Source: TMED27 sp963922705 (lineage in GTDB: Bacteria; Pseudomonadota; Alphaproteobacteria; Micavibrionales; Micavibrionaceae). Taken from it: 9,316 nt of DNA. Where the stretch lies: positions 1 through 9,316 of the forward strand of contig CAWUJS010000076.1 in the NCBI GenBank assembly GCA_963922705.1, in the 5' to 3' direction. A model generated the notes under the pieces. That model did no database searches. It was not told the origin of the DNA and worked only from the letters and a program-made list of their open reading frames with translations. Shown in pieces: positions 1 to 5,902 of the stretch; within the stretch, counting starts at the first letter, position 1, and each line of letters starts with the position of its first letter. A program made the translations under genes and the position numbers.

Positions 1-57
1 ATGAAAAGTAATATAGATCATCCCGCAGGGGCAAAACAATACCCCAGCAAAGTGTAA
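1..57 (+). other. short open frame at left edge, possible gene tail
   Basis: An 18-codon frame begins with ATG at the first base and ends with TAA at 55-57. It has no stop before the edge, so it could equally be the C-terminus of a gene extending to the left. The encoded residues (MKSNIDHPAGAKQYPSKV) match nothing I recognise, and no ribosome binding site can be assessed. Low confidence. Confidence 0.15.
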
Positions 58-72
58 ATTATGTCTTTTTTA

Positions 73-93
73 CCGCGCAGAAATCCTGCGCGG
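73..93. repeat. perfect 8-bp inverted repeat (hairpin)
   Basis: CCGCGCAG (73-80), loop AAATC, CTGCGCGG (86-93) forms a GC-rich 8-bp stem with a 5-nt loop. A run of T (65-71) lies on its 5' side, so on neither strand is the hairpin followed by a U-tract, and it is not a canonical intrinsic terminator. It lies 45 bp upstream of the small gene at 139 and could be a leader structure or a protein-binding site. Confidence 0.5.
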
Positions 94-138
94 CAGATTG
101 CCCTATGTGGGAAACTATCAAACAAGTAAATTTGTGGA

Positions 139-423
139 ATGAGAGTAATGAAAACATCACACTTCACAACCAATGACCATGAGGTTATCAGAAGTATTTC
201 AGGGCCTGTAAAAGCTTTACGATGGAACACTAAAGAAGGAGCGTTTGGCCTCCAATACGCAACCGACGCCGTTGTATTTGATCAAGAGGGTCAGTTTATC
301 CGCATGGAAACTATGTGGATTAACGTGCCAATCATCGATAATGCGCCAACAGGCGAGCCGTCTAATGATCAGCACATCAATGAAATCGTCAATGAGATCA
401 AAGAAACCTCTTCTGAGGACTGA
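139..423 (+). CDS. hypothetical protein, 94 aa
   Basis: I do not recognise this protein. It is small, soluble and acidic at the C-terminus (the last 20 residues are rich in E, D, N and S), with no signal peptide, membrane span or clear motif. The central part (about residues 26-68) alternates hydrophobic and polar residues, as expected for beta strands (GLQYATDAVVFDQEGQFIRM), so a small beta-rich fold is possible. Two ATGs are available, at 139 and 148, and neither has a strong Shine-Dalgarno; GAGAG at 141-145 is too close to the second. The gene stands alone on the plus strand, convergent with the membrane-protein gene ending at 554. The opposite-strand open frame across 18-230 is probably a shadow. 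I consider this gene probable because of its acidic but ordinary composition and isolated position. Confidence 0.55.
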   Translation: MRVMKTSHFTTNDHEVIRSISGPVKALRWNTKEGAFGLQYATDAVVFDQEGQFIRMETMWINVPIIDNAPTGEPSNDQHINEIVNEIKETSSED

Positions 424-507
424 TTTTACCCTGTGTAACCGATCATTTTATTGATTTATCCCGACGGCATGATCGTCACGCGTTCAAAAACGCAGGGTGT
501 TCTGGAG

Positions 508-538
508 CCGATACAACTTAAAGCGGTTGCATCGGTTT
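508..538 (+). terminator. possible weak terminator hairpin after the 94-aa gene
   Basis: CCGAT (508-512) pairs with ATCGG (531-535) and CAAC (514-517) with GTTG (526-529), giving a 9-pair stem with one A/C mismatch and an 8-nt loop. It is followed only by TTTCACTT, a poor U-tract. It lies 85 bp after the stop at 423 in the convergent gap 424-553. It could end that transcript, but rho-dependent termination is equally possible. Nothing else is visible in this gap. Confidence 0.25.
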
Positions 539-553
539 CACTTCAGCCACCAT

Positions 554-865
554 TTATTCCGATACTACCTTCAATATCTCAACAACCTTATACAAGCCGA
601 AGCCAAAGCCGTAGCAAGCGAACGCAAAACATGCCCCTTGCGTGAACAAATTCCACCATACAAAAACTGTGGCTCGCCAGTCTGGCAAACTCCACGCCTT
701 ACAAATTATATCCCAATAATGCGCAATATCCCGCGCCACCAAACAGAGGATACCATAGATAATAAACCAGGCGCTTTGCCCCGTCGCACCGGCTGCCGTC
801 ACAATGCCGAATATCGCCAGCACCAGCCAATCTTGAGGCAGGGCGGTTTTTGAGCCTTCAGACAT
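554..865 (-). CDS. small membrane protein, about 103 aa, three predicted spans
   Basis: An integral inner-membrane protein of unknown function. From the start at 865 the product shows three hydrophobic stretches, about residues 12-28 (WLVLAIFGIVTAAGATG), 31-47 (SAWFIIYGILCLVARDI) and 76-95, separated by a polar, tryptophan-rich loop around residues 50-72. It is not a signal-peptide protein. The frame is open to an ATG at 919, but that start would overlap the upstream gene by more than 60 bp. I prefer the ATG at 865, which overlaps the upstream stop as ATGTCTGA (8 bp), a typical translational-coupling arrangement. This implies one transcript with the 179-aa gene. Holin-like and immunity-protein roles cannot be excluded by size and topology, but I see no specific evidence for either. 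Confidence 0.65.
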   Translation of the reverse strand: MSEGSKTALPQDWLVLAIFGIVTAAGATGQSAWFIIYGILCLVARDIAHYWDIICKAWSLPDWRATVFVWWNLFTQGACFAFACYGFGFGLYKVVEILKVVSE

Positions 866-1397
866 CGCGTAATTCACTCGTTTCAATATGGACAATCGGA
901 TATTGACCATCAGGGCCAAACCACTTTTGGCACATAGAAACCTCTTTGGGCGTGAGCGCCCGTGGCTCTTGGGGCAGTAATGAAATCACTTCATCACCCA
1001 CTTGCGCCCCGTCAAACCAGTCAATCGGCAAGAAAATATTTTGCGTCCACGGTTTTGCCGTGCGCATAATGCGCATTAAACCCAGATGTGTCTCAGATTC
1101 TGAAACACCGACACAGCAAACAGCGTCAGGCTCATAAATCTCAGAAGACATTGTAAAAGCATAAACCTGCTTCCACGCCATGAGCGTCGCAATACGCCGT
1201 AACATGCGTAGACGTAGCTCAGGTTCAGACGGTAATGTCACCGCTAAATGAAAATCGCCTTGCGGCGTTGCCAAACGGAATTGTGGATCAATCTCGTCCT
1301 GGATGCGGATAATAAGCCGTGCCGCCCGTCTTAAATCGCTTTCTACGATATCCTTAAAACACTGCGGAGCTTCAGCTATCCTGCCAATATCAACCAC
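858..1397 (-). CDS. hypothetical cytoplasmic protein, 179 aa
   Basis: A conserved-looking soluble protein that I cannot assign. It begins with a helical, charged N-terminus (about residues 10-35, with a run of Arg, Asp and Glu). A mixed alpha/beta body follows, with hydrophobic strands such as the one around residues 83-98 (YEPDAVCCVGVSESE) and a Trp/Pro-rich segment near residues 113-128 (KPWTQNIFLPIDWFD). No catalytic signature is obvious. The start is GTG at 1397: the frame closes at TAA a few codons upstream and there is no ATG nearer. A possible Shine-Dalgarno (AAGGA) lies about 12 nt before it. The gene follows the small membrane peptide ending at 1434 by 36 bp and overlaps the membrane protein downstream by 8 bp, so it probably belongs to the same minus-strand operon, which may also include the polymerase. 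Confidence 0.7.
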   Translation of the reverse strand: MVDIGRIAEAPQCFKDIVESDLRRAARLIIRIQDEIDPQFRLATPQGDFHLAVTLPSEPELRLRMLRRIATLMAWKQVYAFTMSSEIYEPDAVCCVGVSESETHLGLMRIMRTAKPWTQNIFLPIDWFDGAQVGDEVISLLPQEPRALTPKEVSMCQKWFGPDGQYPIVHIETSELRDV

Positions 1398-1433
1398 GGG
1401 ATAGAATATTCCTTACTTGATGTGCTGCTTGGC

Positions 1434-1598
1434 TCAATTATTTAGAGTTAGTGCTTCACACTTTCGCTGCTTAAAGCTGTCTGCAAGCGCGTCATCTATC
1501 TTTTTGAATTCGCGCCGGACCTTAAAAATATACCATGTGTTCGCAATCTCCAAGACAAGCAGTGCGCCGCAAACGATCAGCAAACTTATAAAACTCAT
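1434..1598 (-). CDS. small single-span membrane protein, about 54 aa
   Basis: A short protein with one N-terminal hydrophobic helix (about residues 2-22 from this start: SFISLLIVCGALLVLEIANTW), followed by a basic, amphipathic tail (KVRREFKKIDDALADSFKQRK). This is the topology of a small bitopic inner-membrane protein with its charged tail in the cytoplasm. Two starts are plausible. The ATG at 1598 has GGAAGGA about 11 nt upstream and puts the span at the N-terminus. The ATG at 1670 would give 78 aa, but its AAGGAG abuts the codon with no spacer. I chose 1598. The gene lies between the polymerase and the 179-aa gene on the same strand and may be co-transcribed with them. Function unknown. Confidence 0.5.
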   Translation of the reverse strand: MSFISLLIVCGALLVLEIANTWYIFKVRREFKKIDDALADSFKQRKCEALTLNN

Positions 1599-1724
1599 AG
1601 CACGACTTTTCCTTCCGATGAATTCATGTAAAAGCTGACACAGCTTGGCTGCATTAGTTATACCTATCATCTCCTTGTTTGTCGCACCTATGTGCCAAAC
1701 AGCCCGCGCGGCGAGCGCTTGCTA

Positions 1725-1738
1725 CCCCAATTCTGGGG
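1725..1738. repeat. small hairpin between polymerase and membrane-peptide gene
   Basis: CCCCA (1725-1729), loop ATTC, TGGGG (1734-1738) is a 5-bp stem in the 1599-1798 gap. It is not followed by a T-run on either strand, so I do not call it a terminator; the minus-strand transcript of the polymerase may read through. Next to it, GCGAGCGCTTGC (1711-1722) is a near-palindrome. No convincing promoter is seen in this gap. Confidence 0.3.
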
Positions 1739-1798
1739 GCAGACAAAGGGGGTTAAAATTCTTTCTATCCCAATGCTGTAATTCCAATTGCGCCCCTC

Positions 1799-3091
1799 TC
1801 ATTCAAAAAACTCATCTTTCTCGGGCACACGCGCAAACGCGATCTTTGTTCCCACGTAGCCAGACGCCGTCTTAGGATAGATTCCATGCGTTACCGTTTG
1901 TGCTCCATACTTATGATTTAAAGTATCGATCGCTCGCGATAGCCGGATATCGCGCTCTTTCGGTTTCGAAAGGGCAGGGGAGGACTCAAACAAATCAAGC
2001 GTCGTTTCCTGCGGCTCGAACAGATCATGCAACGTTACCGAGATTTTTAACAAAGGTGCTTTGTGTGTGACGATCTGCATCCGCCGCCAAAATTGTTCAA
2101 GCGCTCTCAGTGGAGCGAAATCATCCTGCGAAGCTGAAAATGAAGTTTCGTGGCCAATGAACTGACCCCGCCCACTATATTCTTTTGTCCGCACCGATAC
2201 AGTGAATTTGCGAGCATAGAGATTATACCGCCGCAGGCGCACACAAGCTTTAACCGTCAATTGTTTAGCGATCAGATAAGCTTTATCACTTTGCCGCAAG
2301 GCCGGATCAAGCACCCGGCTATGGCCGACCACGCGCTTGGTTGTTGGTTTATCTGCAATGTCATGGCCGTGCAGGCGATACCAGAATATCTCTCCGGCCA
2401 CACTGCCCCAAATCTGGCGCACATGCTTTGGGCTGGCATACCACAATTGCTCGACCGTCTTGATCCCGGCCCGGTTCAGACGGCGCTCAATATTAGAGCC
2501 GATGCCACAAAGATCACCGAGCCTCATGGCAAAAAGGCGCTCTTTGTAATCGTTTGGCGGCAAAATCACTAATCCGTCCGGCTTTTCTAAATCCGTTGCT
2601 GTCTTTGCTAAGAACATGTTCTGTGCAATTCCAATCGAACACCGAATTGCCGGGCCGATATGTGTATACAGCCCGTGCTTGATTGCCCTAGCAATCTTCA
2701 CGGCCCGACCAGGATCGCGCTCATTATCCATCAACCGGCAAGCCGCTTCATCGATTGAACAACGCTGTTCAATGGGGATATGGCGCTCAACTTCATCAAA
2801 GATGCGATGATGATACGCAACATAAACATCATGGCGCGCCGGTACACAAATCAGCCCCGGACACATCCGCTTGGCGTCATAAATCTTGGTGCCGGTCTTC
2901 ACGCCATAGGCTTTTGCCTCATAGCTCGCAGCTATAGCCGACGTAGCATCTGTCATCGACGGCAGAACAGCAACCGGCTTACCCCGTAGATCTGGGTTGT
3001 CTTGTTGTTCAACACTCGCAAAATAACTATTCAAATCAAAGAACAGCCAACGCAATTTGCCAGGTGCGGGCAGGGAGGTATCATGAAACAT
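1799..3091 (-). CDS. Y-family (translesion) DNA polymerase, DinB/UmuC superfamily, 430 aa
   Basis: An error-prone polymerase that copies damaged templates. The palm metal-binding residues are intact: D19 in FFDLNSYFASVEQ and D114/E115 in SIDEAACRL. The fingers motif SYEAKAYGVKTG follows at 56-67. The thumb has helix-hairpin-helix sequence around 190-216 (LGDLCGIGSNIERRLNRAGI). The little finger begins near VVGHSRVLDP (254-263). Near the C-terminus TTLDLF (363-368) fits the pentameric beta-clamp binding motif. The length is normal and no frameshift is seen. Only the ATG at 3091 is available, because TGA lies in frame five codons upstream; its GGAGG sits just 1 nt away, so initiation may be inefficient. 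A GTTC-N7-GTTC LexA box lies 36 bp upstream. No umuD-like partner, imuA or dnaE2 is present in the window. It resembles plasmid-borne alphaproteobacterial Y-family enzymes; I do not assign a gene symbol because dinB, umuC and imuB types cannot be separated safely here. Confidence 0.93.
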   Translation of the reverse strand: MFHDTSLPAPGKLRWLFFDLNSYFASVEQQDNPDLRGKPVAVLPSMTDATSAIAASYEAKAYGVKTGTKIYDAKRMCPGLICVPARHDVYVAYHHRIFDEVERHIPIEQRCSIDEAACRLMDNERDPGRAVKIARAIKHGLYTHIGPAIRCSIGIAQNMFLAKTATDLEKPDGLVILPPNDYKERLFAMRLGDLCGIGSNIERRLNRAGIKTVEQLWYASPKHVRQIWGSVAGEIFWYRLHGHDIADKPTTKRVVGHSRVLDPALRQSDKAYLIAKQLTVKACVRLRRYNLYARKFTVSVRTKEYSGRGQFIGHETSFSASQDDFAPLRALEQFWRRMQIVTHKAPLLKISVTLHDLFEPQETTLDLFESSPALSKPKERDIRLSRAIDTLNHKYGAQTVTHGIYPKTASGYVGTKIAFARVPEKDEFFE

Positions 3092-3126
3092 GCCTCCAAG
3101 ATATCAAGCTTACGCACGCAAGCAAA

Positions 3127-3141
3127 GAACAAAATAAGAAC
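3127..3141 (-). promoter_or_regulatory. LexA (SOS) box of the polymerase gene
   Basis: On the minus strand the sequence is GTTCTTATTTTGTTC, an exact GTTC-N7-GTTC, the direct-repeat LexA operator established for Alphaproteobacteria. It ends 36 bp before the polymerase start codon, the usual place for a repressor site overlapping or just below the promoter. A tentative -35 (TAGACA, 3163-3158 on the minus strand) followed after 18 bp by TCTTAT would put the box over the -10. Damage-induced expression of the polymerase is the clear inference. I saw no second GTTC-N7-GTTC elsewhere in the window. Confidence 0.82.
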
Positions 3142-3235
3142 AAATTCGCCGCAGGCTTGTCTAGCTCAAAAAAATCCTTTTTTAGGTCGATGAAGGCTAT
3201 GAAGATAAGTGAAAGTCATACCTAACTCGTACCCT

Positions 3236-3637
3236 TCAATCTAATACTCTAAATGAGCAAAATGCTTCAACCAAATCTACCAAGTCGCGCTTCTTCGCGA
3301 GCGGCAAAGCATGGTAATGAACAGACAAAGAATTTTCATCTTCTAGGATCTTGAAAAGAGTAGGGGTGTCTTTGCTATAGAAAGCCCTGTAGTCTCGAAA
3401 AAATGCGGTCTGAGGAAGGTTATATATGCGGCACAGCTCGTGAAGCCGGGCTGCGGGCAATCTATTCTGACATGATTCATATTTTTGGACTTGTGCATAG
3501 CTAACGCCAATCAACTTACCCAGATCCTTTTGAGACAATCGGTAATGTTTGCGTAGTAGCACAAGAAATGCAGCGATCCTTTCATCAACATGGTTTGGTA
3601 TATTGCGAAAGCCGTATATGAAAGGATCTGCCTCCAT
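3236..3637 (-). CDS. XRE-family transcriptional regulator, 133 aa
   Basis: A DNA-binding regulator with a Cro/CI helix-turn-helix at about residues 20-75. LSQKDLGKLIGVSYAQVQKYESCQNRL contains the turn and recognition helix, with the YE-x3-N pattern characteristic of a common alphaproteobacterial XRE group in which 'QVQKYE...NR' is conserved. The C-terminus (about 110-129, LPLAKKRDLVDLVEAF) matches that group's short terminal helix. The ATG at 3637 directly follows the TAA of the 64-aa gene, so it is the third gene of a tight operon; a weak GGGGA lies about 10 nt upstream. The targets are unknown and the operon's own promoter is the usual guess. It is transcribed toward the polymerase, but the 144-bp gap with its own SOS promoter separates the two units. 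Confidence 0.85.
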   Translation of the reverse strand: MEADPFIYGFRNIPNHVDERIAAFLVLLRKHYRLSQKDLGKLIGVSYAQVQKYESCQNRLPAARLHELCRIYNLPQTAFFRDYRAFYSKDTPTLFKILEDENSLSVHYHALPLAKKRDLVDLVEAFCSFRVLD

Positions 3638-3832
3638 TTAATCGACATCCCCACAATTGGTCTTTTCTACAGCTATCCCCGAAGAAATCCCGGTTGATTG
3701 TGATAACGCCCCGGTTTGAGAAATGCGCCTCAGTAGAAGCTGCAATTCAGGCGTCCAAGCTAACCTATACTTATTGTCTCGGTACGCTTTTATATTGATA
3801 AACGCTTCATGAGATGTCTGTGAGCTTTTCAT
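3638..3832 (-). CDS. small hypothetical protein, 64 aa, in regulator operon
   Basis: I do not recognise this protein. It is soluble and Ser/Thr-rich, with one probable amphipathic helix (about residues 25-40, AWTPELQLLLRRISQTG) and a polar tail with a single Cys. Support for it being real comes from packing. Its ATG overlaps the TGA of the upstream gene as ATGA (3829-3832), and its TAA is followed immediately by the ATG of the XRE gene. It could be a small partner of one of the flanking HTH proteins. It lacks an HTH, signal peptide and membrane segment. Confidence 0.55.
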   Translation of the reverse strand: MKSSQTSHEAFINIKAYRDNKYRLAWTPELQLLLRRISQTGALSQSTGISSGIAVEKTNCGDVD

Positions 3833-4344
3833 GAGGTTGCTCTCTTATTGATCGCCCCAACACATACAGCCTTCTTTTTAACCTTATCAAGCGTCATCGA
3901 CCTCAAAGTTCGCAAGACTTGCCCGCGTCTCTTGCCACTATTTATAAGACTAAATGTGTGGCAAAGCTCTATCAACTCACCGGTCCTGAATTTGGAATGT
4001 TCTAGTATATCCGCAGGAGAAAAAGATTTACTTTGCAAAAGAACATCAAGCTGTCCGTTTTCGCACATAGCACGCGTGATATCGCAACTCGAAAGAGCCT
4101 TATCCAAAATATCATCCGGTACAGGTGCAGCTAAGCGTTCGTAAGCAATCAAATCCTCTACTGAAATACAAAGGCTTTGCGCATACTCTATTCTGCTATC
4201 GCTTCTCAAAATGCGTAACTTCATGAGGATGATAGAAGCTTGAACATCTTTGGATGTCATGCGTTTAAACTTAAACAAGCCTAGCGCCGGTTTAATAGAT
4301 AACCATCCAATCGATCTATCAAGGCAAGCTGCATTCTGGTTCAT
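3829..4344 (-). CDS. divergent XRE-like HTH protein, 171 aa
   Basis: Probably a DNA-binding or regulatory protein. Residues about 42-88 (start of segment: KLRILRSDSRIEYAQSLCIS, then VEDLIAYERLAAPVPDDIL) follow the spacing of a Cro/CI HTH: LRxLR, an alanine in helix 2, IS at the turn and a final YE. However, the glycine and glutamine positions usual for the family are replaced, so binding may be altered or lost. The second half is helical and ends in a strongly basic tail (KRRGQVLRTLRSM, KVKKK). The start at 4344 has GAGG about 8 nt upstream. It is the first gene of the trio ending at 3236. I found no closer family assignment; a phage-type repressor remnant or a structural DNA-binding protein are alternatives. 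Confidence 0.65.
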   Translation of the reverse strand: MNQNAACLDRSIGWLSIKPALGLFKFKRMTSKDVQASIILMKLRILRSDSRIEYAQSLCISVEDLIAYERLAAPVPDDILDKALSSCDITRAMCENGQLDVLLQSKSFSPADILEHSKFRTGELIELCHTFSLINSGKRRGQVLRTLRSMTLDKVKKKAVCVGAINKRATS

Positions 4345-4554
4345 GTGCGCCCTCGACTTATAAAGCCTAAATGCACAACGCTATCACCGCCTCTCGGCGT
4401 ACAGAAAATGCTCTTTTGATGGGTGCCAGACTGCATGCCTCAAAGTTTGAAATCTCTGGCGCGTCTATACAACTAAAAAATGAAAAAACCATACATTTTA
4501 CCCGCATGGCGATGTATTGATAGGTAGAAACACTCATGCAGCGGTGTAACTTCA
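4345..4554 (-). promoter_or_regulatory. gap between two minus-strand operons, probable promoter region
   Basis: This 210-bp stretch separates the acetyltransferase gene from the regulator trio. A 62-codon frame runs through it from an ATG at 4555 that overlaps the upstream TAA by one base. It has no Shine-Dalgarno (the bases before it are pyrimidine-rich CTCTCCTTA) and odd composition, so I do not call it a gene. A T-rich segment on the minus strand around 4501-4470 with TATAGA after it may carry a promoter for the gene at 4344, but no good -35 is visible. Confidence 0.3.
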
Positions 4555-5130
4555 TTAAGGAGAGGGCGGCCTGAAGTCTGGAATTTCATCCGTGGCGAGC
4601 AAGGTCATTTTCATCTTGTCTCGATAAAAGTTCTTCAACGTGGGAGCATTTGTACCATGTTGTGACCAATACACGGTATTAAAACCGCTTTCGAAGTAGG
4701 CCTTAAAAAGCATTTCAAAGTAAACACGGCCCCGTCCCTTGCCCTCATTGCCATGATACATAGCCATATAATCAAACTCTATCACGTCTTCTCGGCCATT
4801 GAAAAACCTTGCCCTGGTTGCCTCTGTCGGAGTTCTTACCATTGTAAAACCGACCTCTTGATCGCCGTCCATGAGCATATAAAGTTGAGTATCTGGAGTG
4901 TCCAAGCTTTCATCTTGAAACTTCTTAGGATCGCGCACCTTCCAATGGTGCGGCCAATATAAATCAGGGTTTACTCTCTGCAATAAATCGTTCACGAAGT
5001 CATCAAAACTCGGCGTGGGTACAGGCTTAAGCCATAGATGGCCCGGCCAGGATGCTTTATAAAAACCAGAAGAAAGACGTTCCCTGTAAGTGTCGATATT
5101 TAGAGAAAAGTGATTAAGTGCTACGCTCAA
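4555..5130 (-). CDS. GNAT-family N-acetyltransferase, 191 aa
   Basis: Predicted to transfer an acetyl group from acetyl-CoA to an unknown small molecule or protein. A beta strand QEVGFTMVRT (91-100) leads into DYMAMYHGNEGKGRGRVYFEML (120-141, two parts), whose GxGxG-type loop at 130-134 and following helix are motif A, the CoA pyrophosphate site. NAPTLKNFYRDKMKMTL (161-177) fits motif B, with the N...FY signature near the acceptor and thiolate position. The N-terminal 85 residues are specific to this protein. The start is TTG at 5130, with AAGGA 8 nt upstream, and it overlaps the preceding regulator gene by 17 bp, so the two are surely co-transcribed and probably translationally coupled. GNAT toxins paired with small antitoxins are known, but those partners are shorter; a metabolite-modifying enzyme controlled by its own sensor-regulator fits equally. 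Confidence 0.82.
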   Translation of the reverse strand: MSVALNHFSLNIDTYRERLSSGFYKASWPGHLWLKPVPTPSFDDFVNDLLQRVNPDLYWPHHWKVRDPKKFQDESLDTPDTQLYMLMDGDQEVGFTMVRTPTEATRARFFNGREDVIEFDYMAMYHGNEGKGRGRVYFEMLFKAYFESGFNTVYWSQHGTNAPTLKNFYRDKMKMTLLATDEIPDFRPPSP

Positions 5131-5770
5131 GCGGGAGTTCCTTTGCTAAGTTGTCCCACGCTTGATCAAAAAATTGTTCTAACATTTCAGTCATGCCAGG
5201 ATCATGGGTTAAAGTTGTAGTCAGATCCCCACTAAACCTAACGTACGCAAACTTTTCGCCGTAGATGAACAGCGTTCCTCTTTTAAAATTCTCAGGTGAA
5301 AGCCAACGATATTGAGCATAAGCTTTGCCAAAAAAGTGCCAATCACCTTCTTGAACAATGGCACGCGCTTCAATCTTGTCTTTAATTTCGAGCATGCGAG
5401 AAACGTGCATTTCAACATAGTCGTTGCCTAGAGCTTTAATGACATCGCCAGAATAGCCGTTATATAGACGCAACGAACCGCCGCTCTTAATAGTGTGATA
5501 ATAATCATCGTAAAGCTGCTGAAACCCATCTTCTCCAACTAAAGTACGGGTCGTGCTTGTATCTTTGTAAACACCATTTTCAGTTAATCTTATGTTTCTG
5601 TTGCGAAAGAAATTGATAATCTTTTCTTGAGTGCTATTGCTTATGCCGCTTTTCTCGTTTTCGTAGTCTGAAATAGTCTTCCTAGAAATTGAAGCCAATT
5701 TTGGGAAAACAGTCTTTCTTATTCCAGCAAGCTCTCTTGCTGCACGAAATTTTTCAGGCGTTAAATGCAT
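5114..5770 (-). CDS. XRE regulator with C-terminal TrmB/PLD-like effector domain, 218 aa
   Basis: A two-domain regulator. Residues about 5-58 form a Cro/CI HTH (FRAARELAGIRKTVFPKLAS, then ISRKTISDYENEKSG). The C-terminal domain (about 80-212) resembles the phospholipase-D-like, non-catalytic sensor domain of TrmB-type regulators. It has a GGSLRLYNGYSGD strand region, the conserved sequence GTLFIYGEKFAYVRFSG where TrmB-like proteins read 'iyGdkvai', and a final FFDQAWDNL like 'yFe.lWe.a'. Such domains bind small ligands and have no HKD catalytic motif, and none is seen here. The ATG at 5770 has no Shine-Dalgarno, only AT-rich sequence, so translation may be leaderless or weak. The gene overlaps the GNAT gene by 17 bp and is divergent from the XRE gene at 5903. 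I infer that it senses a substrate or product of the acetyltransferase, or autoregulates this intergenic region. Confidence 0.78.
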   Translation of the reverse strand: MHLTPEKFRAARELAGIRKTVFPKLASISRKTISDYENEKSGISNSTQEKIINFFRNRNIRLTENGVYKDTSTTRTLVGEDGFQQLYDDYYHTIKSGGSLRLYNGYSGDVIKALGNDYVEMHVSRMLEIKDKIEARAIVQEGDWHFFGKAYAQYRWLSPENFKRGTLFIYGEKFAYVRFSGDLTTTLTHDPGMTEMLEQFFDQAWDNLAKELPLERST

Positions 5771-5782
5771 AATAAATAAATT

Positions 5783-5829
5783 AAATTACAAAATTAAACG
5801 CAATGTATCATTCTTTATACAAATTACAA
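5783..5829. repeat. direct repeats in the leader/promoter of the XRE-GNAT operon
   Basis: AAATTACAA occurs at 5783-5791 and again at 5821-5829, 38 bp apart, in the very AT-rich gap 5771-5902. The second copy overlaps a possible minus-strand -35 (TTGTAA) that lies 16 bp from TACATT. This could be an operator for the divergent regulators, but AT-richness makes a chance repeat plausible. Confidence 0.3.
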
Positions 5830-5837
5830 TGTTTTTA

Positions 5838-5865
5838 TTGACAGCTTAGCATTTTATATTATACG
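5838..5865 (+). promoter_or_regulatory. sigma-70-type promoter of the XRE gene at 5903
   Basis: TTGACA (5838-5843) is a consensus -35. Sixteen bases later TATACG (5860-5865) is an acceptable -10, giving a start near 5872 and a leader of about 30 nt before the ATG at 5903. It is the best-matching promoter in the window. Confidence 0.6.
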
Positions 5866-5874
5866 TCACGTATA
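5860..5874. promoter_or_regulatory. inverted-repeat operator over the -10
   Basis: TATACGT (5860-5866), C, ACGTATA (5868-5874) is a perfect 7-bp inverted repeat with a one-base centre. It covers the -10 and the expected transcription start of the XRE gene. A dimeric HTH repressor bound here would block the promoter, most simply by autorepression by the 5903-6292 product or control by the divergent regulator. Confidence 0.5.
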
Positions 5875-5902
5875 TATATATTATCAAAATGTGTGGGTTT
5901 AC

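Noticed and set aside
18..230. 70-codon minus-strand open frame over the hairpin and the 94-aa gene
   Set aside because: Overlaps the start of the plus-strand gene, has no supporting ribosome site, and its composition looks like non-coding sequence.
2150..2572. 140-codon plus-strand frame inside the polymerase
   Set aside because: Antisense shadow of a clearly coding Y-family polymerase gene.
3170..3185. A-run/T-run inverted repeat as terminator of the XRE trio
   Set aside because: Stem made only of A-T pairs around TCC; too weak to call an intrinsic terminator.
4367..4555. 62-codon minus-strand frame after the GNAT gene
   Set aside because: TAATG overlap with the GNAT stop is suggestive, but there is no Shine-Dalgarno for any of its ATGs and the residue composition is not gene-like; it more likely contains the promoter of the trio.
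4555..5770. Classical type II GNAT toxin-antitoxin module
   Set aside because: The partner is a 218-aa two-domain regulator and not a short RHH or HTH antitoxin, and the gene order and size do not match the known GNAT modules well enough for a call.
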